Shown here in pieces: positions 59,301-64,000 of a stretch of DNA of 64,000 nt; the stretch's first letter is position 1; every line of letters begins with the position of its first letter. Made by a program: the position numbers and the translations under genes. The notes under the pieces were generated by a model. It was given only the letters and a program-made list of their open reading frames with translations. It ran no database searches and was not told where the DNA came from. Location of the stretch: NCBI GenBank assembly GCA_022574595.1, contig JACZRS010000002.1, positions 310,001 to 374,000 on the forward strand. The letters are read 5' to 3'. This DNA comes from Planctomycetota bacterium. Lineage in GTDB: Bacteria > Planctomycetota > Phycisphaerae > Phycisphaerales > SM1A02.

Positions 59301-59858
59301 GTGAAGTCTGTAAAAGTAGGAATCTATGCAGCCGTAACATGTTGCACAATATATATGGCTCATATGGTATTAGCTGGAACAATCCATGATGTCGCCGTTG
59401 GACCCGGTGGATCGTTCACATTTTCACCAGGGGATATCGTCATTGATCTAGGCGACACCATTCGCTGGACCTGGGAAGGCGACGGACATAACGTGGATTC
59501 AGGGATCCCTGGCGCTCCCACCGGAGCATTTTTATCCGGCCCACCCGCAGATGCAGGAACAGTCTTTGAAGTGGTCTTTGATCAAAACTTTCTCGATGAA
59601 AATCCAATCGTAGACGACCTTTACGACTACCACTGCCATCCCCACGGTAAATTATTCGGAATGGTCGGTTCAGTACAAGTATTAGTCCCAGCATCTTGCC
59701 CTTGGGATTTAGACAGTTCCGGCAATGTCAACACATATGACCTGCTCGCGCTGTTTGCTCTATGGGGCACAGCAGGACCAGCCGACTTCGACGAAAGTGG
59801 GTCCGTCAATACTAGCGACCTACTCATACTCTTCGCCAATTGGGGGCCGTGCCCGTAA
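59301..59858 (+). CDS. Secreted cupredoxin with dockerin-like repeats
   Basis: 185 residues. Signal peptide (1-26), a plastocyanin-like domain (about 27-125: DTIRWTWEGDGHNVDSG with a copper His, then YHCHPHGKLFGM with Cys, His and Met ligands), and two dockerin-like repeats: CPWDLDSSGNVNTYDLLALF and PADFDESGSVNTSDLLILF, each ending in W(G). The blue-copper site looks complete. The fused dockerin-like tail suggests that an electron carrier is fixed on the cell surface. Confidence 0.85.
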   Translation: MKSVKVGIYAAVTCCTIYMAHMVLAGTIHDVAVGPGGSFTFSPGDIVIDLGDTIRWTWEGDGHNVDSGIPGAPTGAFLSGPPADAGTVFEVVFDQNFLDENPIVDDLYDYHCHPHGKLFGMVGSVQVLVPASCPWDLDSSGNVNTYDLLALFALWGTAGPADFDESGSVNTSDLLILFANWGPCP

Positions 59859-59904
59859 TTCCTCCATCCCCCAATACAAACGGATCATGCAATCCCCCAC
59901 GACG

Positions 59905-59932
59905 CCCACGGATCACAATCCGTGGGTTTCTT
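59905..59932 (+). terminator. Terminator of the cupredoxin gene
   Basis: CCCACGGAT-caca-ATCCGTGGG followed by TTTCTT. The stem CACGGAT/ATCCGTG recurs after the dockerin remnant at 37704-37733. Confidence 0.8.
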
Positions 59933-59958
59933 AAAAATTGCAGCATCAAGGCACCAAG

Positions 59959-60085
59959 TTTAGCGGGAGACGCGCAGCGTCCCTTCTTAGCATGGGCCCT
60001 GCTCTGCAGGAAACGGACAGCAGTTTGCCAAGGATTGCGCGCATACGGCTTCACACGTTCGATCCCGGGCCAAGCCCGGGGCTAA
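59959..60085. repeat. TTTAGC-ended hairpin repeat, copy B
   Basis: Left end is the same 25 bp as copy A (TTTAGCGGGAGACGCGCAGC then GTCCC); right end CCCGGGCCAAGCCCGGGGCTAA, a hairpin of different sequence but the same form. The interior does not match copy A. Confidence 0.72.
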
Positions 60086-60160
60086 TGGCCAAACCCTGCC
60101 CCCTTTCCCTACCTGCCAACTGCCGCTAAACTGTTCGACTAATCGATACTGGAGTTAATG

Positions 60161-60583
60161 ATGGCCACGACCTTTCGCTGCAACATAGTCACACCCACAG
60201 AATCAGTCCTCGACGACGAGATCACCTATGCCTCTGTCCCCGCCTGGGATGGCCAGCTTGGTGTGATGACGGGCCAATCGCCGCTACTGACAAAGCTGGG
60301 CTACGGCTCGCTTAGGTTGGATTTCCCCGAAGGTGGCAGCCGATGGTTCATGATAGATGGCGGCTTCGCCCAAGTTCAAGATGGTGAACTTACACTTATC
60401 ACAGACCAGGCAAATCCAGCTGAGACTCTATCATTAGAAGAAGCTGAAGCTGAATTAGCTGAGGCCAACGCTCGATTCAACACGCCAGGTGAAGACCAGC
60501 AAAAAGTCGTTAAGGATCAGCAAAGAGCAATGGCTAAGAAAGCTTTGGCAAAGGAGACCCAGTCACGTGGCAGAGCAATCTAA
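60161..60583 (+). CDS. atpC: ATP synthase epsilon subunit
   Basis: About 140 residues. N-terminal beta-barrel (FRCNIVTPTESVLDDEITYASVPAWDGQLGVMTGQSPLLTKLG, GGFAQVQDGELTLITDQA) and a C-terminal helical region with EEAEAELAEANARF. ATG 60161 is 6 nt after GGAG; ATG 60158 also possible. The rest of the F1 genes are not present: its neighbour upstream is the cupredoxin gene, so this atpC is detached from the atp operon or the operon ends elsewhere. Confidence 0.9.
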   Translation: MATTFRCNIVTPTESVLDDEITYASVPAWDGQLGVMTGQSPLLTKLGYGSLRLDFPEGGSRWFMIDGGFAQVQDGELTLITDQANPAETLSLEEAEAELAEANARFNTPGEDQQKVVKDQQRAMAKKALAKETQSRGRAI

Positions 60584-60636
60584 GCAAACAATTGCTAGCT
60601 TCCAAGCTAACAAAAAAAGATAGTGCATCAATCAGC

Positions 60637-61359
60637 ATGACTCAGACCAAAAGTGAAACAAGTGATCCAATTGCAAAAGCACGAACCGTAAAGGTCGAGC
60701 TGGAGGATACAATCACGTCCTCGCTGACAGAAAAAATTGAAGCGTTACTACTTAGCACTGACCGCCCATTAAATGAAACAAAGTTGGCGGAATTGTTGGA
60801 TCTTTCAGACGAAGGCGCAAAGCTAAAAATTATAGATGCAGTAACGCAATTAAATGAGCAATACGAAAAGACTGGCAGATCCTTTCGCGCTCAGAACGTA
60901 GCAGGTGGTTGGCAATTTTTAACCTTGCCACAATTCGGACCTTTATTGGCAAACCTGCATCGGGATAGAGGCCAATCGAGACTCAGCCCCGCAGCTTTGG
61001 AAACCTTAGCCATAACTGCATACCGCCAACCTATCCTCCGCGCTGAAATCGAAGCAATCCGAGGTGTAGGAGCAGGCGAAGTCCTGCGCGGACTTATGGA
61101 GCGACGATTAATTAAAATAGTCGGGCGCGCAGAAGAACTTGGCAGGCCCATGCTTTATGGAACTACAACACAATTCTTGAAATTATTTGGTATAGCATCA
61201 ACCGATGATTTACCCGAAGTGCAGGGACTGCCTGAAGCAAAACCAAAGATTAAACGCAAATCCAAGCTGCAATCCCAAATTAGTGAACCCGATGAGCCTA
61301 CTAATGCGGATAATCCCCAGGCCAATGGTGAGTCTCAAATCACTGAAGTTGACTCGTAA
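60637..61359 (+). CDS. scpB: Segregation and condensation protein B
   Basis: ScpB of the SMC-kleisin complex for chromosome segregation. About 240 residues from ATG 60637, with winged helices: KIEALLLSTDRPLNETKLAELLDL, YRQPILRAEIEAIRGVGAGEVLRGLMERRLIKIVGRAEELGRPMLYGTT and FLKLFGIASTDDLPEVQGLPE. The C-terminal 40 residues are charged and disordered. 53 bp after atpC; scpA is not in the window. Confidence 0.92.
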   Translation: MTQTKSETSDPIAKARTVKVELEDTITSSLTEKIEALLLSTDRPLNETKLAELLDLSDEGAKLKIIDAVTQLNEQYEKTGRSFRAQNVAGGWQFLTLPQFGPLLANLHRDRGQSRLSPAALETLAITAYRQPILRAEIEAIRGVGAGEVLRGLMERRLIKIVGRAEELGRPMLYGTTTQFLKLFGIASTDDLPEVQGLPEAKPKIKRKSKLQSQISEPDEPTNADNPQANGESQITEVDS

Positions 61360-61398
61360 TTACATTCTTCATTTCCTGCCTTTCACACAGGTCTCAAT

Positions 61399-61905
61399 AT
61401 GAAGAGAAACTGCTCAGATATGTTGTCAATGCGACTTTTCTTGTTGAGTTTGTTTTTTATTGCTGCACTAGTTTTGACTGGGTGCGATTCATTTGTAATC
61501 CAAGGCAAAGTTGTGCAAGGGCAAAGCAGCTCAATGCATTTTGTCTCAAATGATAATACGGGGTTATCAACTGTGGGATTAGAGGGAGCAAGGATCACTG
61601 TTTATAGAGATCCTGATAGTTTGGGAACGAAAGTTGCAGGCACAGCAATATCAGATGACCAAGGTAGATTTGTTATTAAACTTGATGCCTTCGGAGCGGG
61701 GTGGATGCTTGAGCAGTTTGAAATTGTGGCACAAATGCAAGGTTACACGAACGTTACTTGGCAACAATCTCTTTTAGAAGAACATAAACAAAAAACACTT
61801 CTCGTTACTATGGAGCTGGGATTTTCCCAGCCGGTATCTCGAGATGAACTTTGGAAACAATACCAAGACTTACATCAACCCAAAAAATCCAGACCCAATA
61901 AATGA
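61399..61905 (+). CDS. Lipoprotein with carboxypeptidase-regulatory-like domain
   Basis: 168 residues. Lipobox VLTGC at about residues 25-29, then a beta-sandwich domain of the carboxypeptidase-regulatory-like type: IQGKVVQGQSS, VGLEGARITVYRDPDSLGTKVAGTAISDDQGRFVIKLDAFG. It overlaps the DUF58 gene by 4 nt (ATGA) and is therefore part of the same operon. Confidence 0.75.
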   Translation: MKRNCSDMLSMRLFLLSLFFIAALVLTGCDSFVIQGKVVQGQSSSMHFVSNDNTGLSTVGLEGARITVYRDPDSLGTKVAGTAISDDQGRFVIKLDAFGAGWMLEQFEIVAQMQGYTNVTWQQSLLEEHKQKTLLVTMELGFSQPVSRDELWKQYQDLHQPKKSRPNK

Positions 61906-63122
61906 AGCGACGTTATCACACAAGCATCCCCGGACTGTTGTATTTGGGCCTAATCGGCCTAACCGCTTTTACAGCGGTGAACAATCAGAACAACGTGCTG
62001 TTTTGGATCCTGGGATTACTGCTTTCGGGTCTTATTGTCTCCAGCATAGTTTCAGGAATGATGATTCGCAGCATAAGGATCAGAAGATTGCTGCCCGCTC
62101 ATGGCATCGTAGGCGAACCCATGATCGTTCGTTACGAAGTAACTAACCGTAGTCGTTTTTTGCCGATTTTTAACATTCACATTAAGGAGCGCAATGTTAA
62201 TGAGCCTTCGGGTTTTAATAACATGATGGATCCAATAAGTGCATGGGTGATGCATGTTGGCCCCAATGAAACAGTGCATGGTGAAGCAATACTTTGGCCA
62301 CGTAGGCGCGGCAAAGCTGTGTTTGGCTCTATTAGAATTTGGACCACATTCCCTTTAGGAGTATTTAGAAAGTCCATTAAGATTCCATTGCCTCAACAAG
62401 CCCTGGTTTATCCACAACTTTATGAACTAAAACCAGGCGTTCTTGAAGCGGTAACTCCACAAGGTTTACTAGGCGCGACGGTTTCTCGACACATGGGTTC
62501 GGGCGATGATTACTACGGCATGCGCGAATTTCGCCACGGCGATAGTATGAGACAGGTCGCGTGGAAACGCTCCGCAGCTATGGATCAGCTTGTTTGTATA
62601 GAGAGAACAACACCTGCCCCACCAAAGGTGCGTGTTGTTGTAAATCTAACAACGCCAACCGATAAATTGACTGTAGGATCAGATGAACTACATAGCCCGC
62701 ATGAATTGGAAGAAGCTGCCATCAGCCTTGCTGCTTCGATAATTTGCGCAGCTGACTTAAGTGGTTTTGAAATTGGGCTAAAACTCCCGGGAACAAAGTT
62801 GCCTTCGATCTTAGTTCGGAGAAATGTCTGGCATCGTGCGAAAATGCTGTCGGCACTTGCGAGTATAGATCTGAAACAGCCGCGAACTAAATTCAGCGCA
62901 ACATCACAAATTGAATCTGAGCAAATCGCACAAATTATAATACATCCTGACAGAGTAGTTACCTCAATCGGTGGTTCAATGGCGTGGCACCTTTCAGCTA
63001 GACAACTTGACACTCTTACTCTGCGAACAATTGGATGGGATGCAGCGCAGCTTACTGCTCATGATTCTGTAGCTAAAACCAATTACAAGAAGGACACAAT
63101 AAAAAGCGAGGTTCCAGCTTGA
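61902..63122 (+). CDS. DUF58 domain protein
   Basis: 406 residues. Two N-terminal membrane segments (LLYLGLIGLTAFTAVNNQNNVLFWILGLLLSGLIVSSIVSGMMI), a beta region (MIVRYEVTNRSRFLPIFNIHIKE), and the DUF58 core GSGDDYYGMREFRHGDSMRQVAWKRSAAMDQLVCIER followed by a vWA-like fold. DUF58 proteins are usually encoded with a MoxR ATPase and a transglutaminase; here the following gene is the transglutaminase-type partner. Overlaps both neighbours by 4 nt. Confidence 0.9.
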   Translation: MKRRYHTSIPGLLYLGLIGLTAFTAVNNQNNVLFWILGLLLSGLIVSSIVSGMMIRSIRIRRLLPAHGIVGEPMIVRYEVTNRSRFLPIFNIHIKERNVNEPSGFNNMMDPISAWVMHVGPNETVHGEAILWPRRRGKAVFGSIRIWTTFPLGVFRKSIKIPLPQQALVYPQLYELKPGVLEAVTPQGLLGATVSRHMGSGDDYYGMREFRHGDSMRQVAWKRSAAMDQLVCIERTTPAPPKVRVVVNLTTPTDKLTVGSDELHSPHELEEAAISLAASIICAADLSGFEIGLKLPGTKLPSILVRRNVWHRAKMLSALASIDLKQPRTKFSATSQIESEQIAQIIIHPDRVVTSIGGSMAWHLSARQLDTLTLRTIGWDAAQLTAHDSVAKTNYKKDTIKSEVPA

Positions 63123-64000
63123 GGCTTCTTAAAGGATTTCCAATCCTGGCGCTGGCGGTCGTGCTGCTAGGCATTGTGGGGTTTAGTGTCGCACAACAAA
63201 GTGCCGGCCTGCTTATGCTGTGGAGCGCTTTGGTTGTAATAAGCTGGTATATTACAGAAGGCCCACGTGGAAAGTCTTTGCCGCGATGGACATCAAACGT
63301 ATTAGTGCTGGCTATCACAATTAATGTGCTTGTTGAATTTTTCCAACCGCAAAGTCAAGTGCTCGGTGTGTTGGGGCGATTCGTAGTGTGGTTAATTGTT
63401 ATCAAGCTGTACGAACACAAGGCAGCGAAAGACTATGGGCAATTGCTGGCAATGAGTTTAGTACTCATGCTGATCGGTTCCATTCGTCCTGATAGCCTGG
63501 TATTTGCAGTTGTATTGTTCTTCTATGCAGGGCTTGGCATTTATGTACTCTTGCTATTTCAATTGTTTGCATCACATGAACGCACAAACGCAGCTCGATT
63601 AAAATCTATACCTCGCCAGTACAACCTTCTGCCATCACTTCAACCCATTCTTAGCCCGGGTATTGGACTTCATTTTAGAACTCTTGTTTGCGGTATTGGA
63701 ATTGTTGGTCTTGCATTAAGCAGCTTCCTATTCATTATCTTCCCACGTGGCATAGGTGAACGATCGTTCGGCAAATTTTACCGCGACAGCGACAACAATA
63801 TTGCAGGCTACACCGATGAAGTGAATCTAATAACCGGCAATCGAATAACCGATTCACGTAGAGCTGTAATGAATCTTACATTGCGCGATGCACAAGGCAG
63901 CCCCTTTAAGCAAGAAAGCCCTCTAAGACTAAAAGGAGCGGTGCTTGATACTTATAAAGAGGGAGGCAGATGGTTTAGTTCGCACGGCAGTCTTTCAAGA
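63119..64000 (+). CDS. DUF3488/transglutaminase-family membrane protein (3' partial)
   Basis: Begins with TTG 63119, overlapping the DUF58 stop (TTGA), and runs off the window with 294 codons seen. Multiple N-terminal membrane helices (LLKGFPILALAVVLLGIVGFS, VLVLAITINVLVEFF, LAMSLVLMLIGSI, LVFAVVLFFYAGLGIYVLL, LVCGIGIVGLALSSFLFIIFPRG) and then a soluble region (EVNLITGNRITDSRRAVMNLTL) match TgpA-like proteins (DUF3488 and transglutaminase). The transglutaminase domain itself would lie past the window end. Confidence 0.8.
   Translation, partial: MRLLKGFPILALAVVLLGIVGFSVAQQSAGLLMLWSALVVISWYITEGPRGKSLPRWTSNVLVLAITINVLVEFFQPQSQVLGVLGRFVVWLIVIKLYEHKAAKDYGQLLAMSLVLMLIGSIRPDSLVFAVVLFFYAGLGIYVLLLFQLFASHERTNAARLKSIPRQYNLLPSLQPILSPGIGLHFRTLVCGIGIVGLALSSFLFIIFPRGIGERSFGKFYRDSDNNIAGYTDEVNLITGNRITDSRRAVMNLTLRDAQGSPFKQESPLRLKGAVLDTYKEGGRWFSSHGSLSR

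Overview
The window looks like a chromosome segment of a Planctomycetes bacterium, most likely a Phycisphaerae-type lineage. Three things point there. Secreted proteins end in tandem dockerin-like repeats of the form DLDxDGxVxTSDLLxLLxxWG (32219-33001, 59301-59858, and a remnant at 37770-37946). Several membrane proteins carry CxxCGY(D/N)L...CPEC zinc ribbons. Small sigma factors are scattered next to proteins of unknown function. This placement is inference from family content; there is no rRNA or tRNA gene in the window.

Layout. 1-3.3 kb: a molybdopterin oxidoreductase (cut by the window start) with MobA and a MOSC protein. 3.3-16.4 kb: a kynurenine (tryptophan) catabolic region. The plus strand carries an SDR, an aminomuconate-semialdehyde-type dehydrogenase and a RidA-type deaminase. 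The minus strand carries ACMSD, kynureninase, kynurenine monooxygenase and KynB, with 3-hydroxyanthranilate dioxygenase set apart at 15.8-16.4 kb. Together they would take N-formylkynurenine to 4-oxalocrotonate; tryptophan dioxygenase is not here. The region is invaded by two copies of a small inverted-repeat element carrying a GxxExxY (PD-(D/E)XK-like) gene, one intact and one decayed, and by three copies of a 130-bp hairpin-ended repeat that also surround a MarR/GbsR-DCC-DUF2071 operon and a GIY-YIG gene. 16.6-25.1 kb: serine acetyltransferase, two small unknowns, then a tightly packed six-gene operon made of a MutL-like ASKHA protein, a barrel/KOW-like protein and four membrane proteins, which I consider the best candidate for an undescribed system.

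25.2-32 kb: a standard rpmF-plsX-fabH-fabD-(lipoprotein)-fabG-acpP-fabF fatty acid synthesis cluster with a terminator in the middle. 32-38 kb: a dockerin-type secreted protein, a PagL-like outer membrane protein, a 1.2-kb gap holding a strongly folded region, three zinc-ribbon membrane proteins and a decayed dockerin gene. 38-45 kb: an STN-domain protein/sigma factor/lipoprotein operon, a lone FliN-like protein, a GH15 glycosidase and a second sigma factor pair. 45-52 kb: a RibBA-type protein that lacks the GTP cyclohydrolase zinc cysteines, an M42-like peptidase, a CNNM/CBS transporter, YbeY, a PDZ protein, and a third sigma/anti-sigma-like pair. 52-54 kb: a three-gene module around a TIGR04255-family protein. 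54-58.4 kb: nuoD-nuoE-(small protein, methyltransferase)-nuoF. 58.6-64 kb: a CYTH-fold protein, a cupredoxin with dockerin-like tail, atpC, scpB, and a lipoprotein-DUF58-transglutaminase operon cut by the window end.

Several families of short palindromic repeats whose ends are themselves hairpins are scattered between genes. All functional statements rest on motif recognition by eye; no database search was run.
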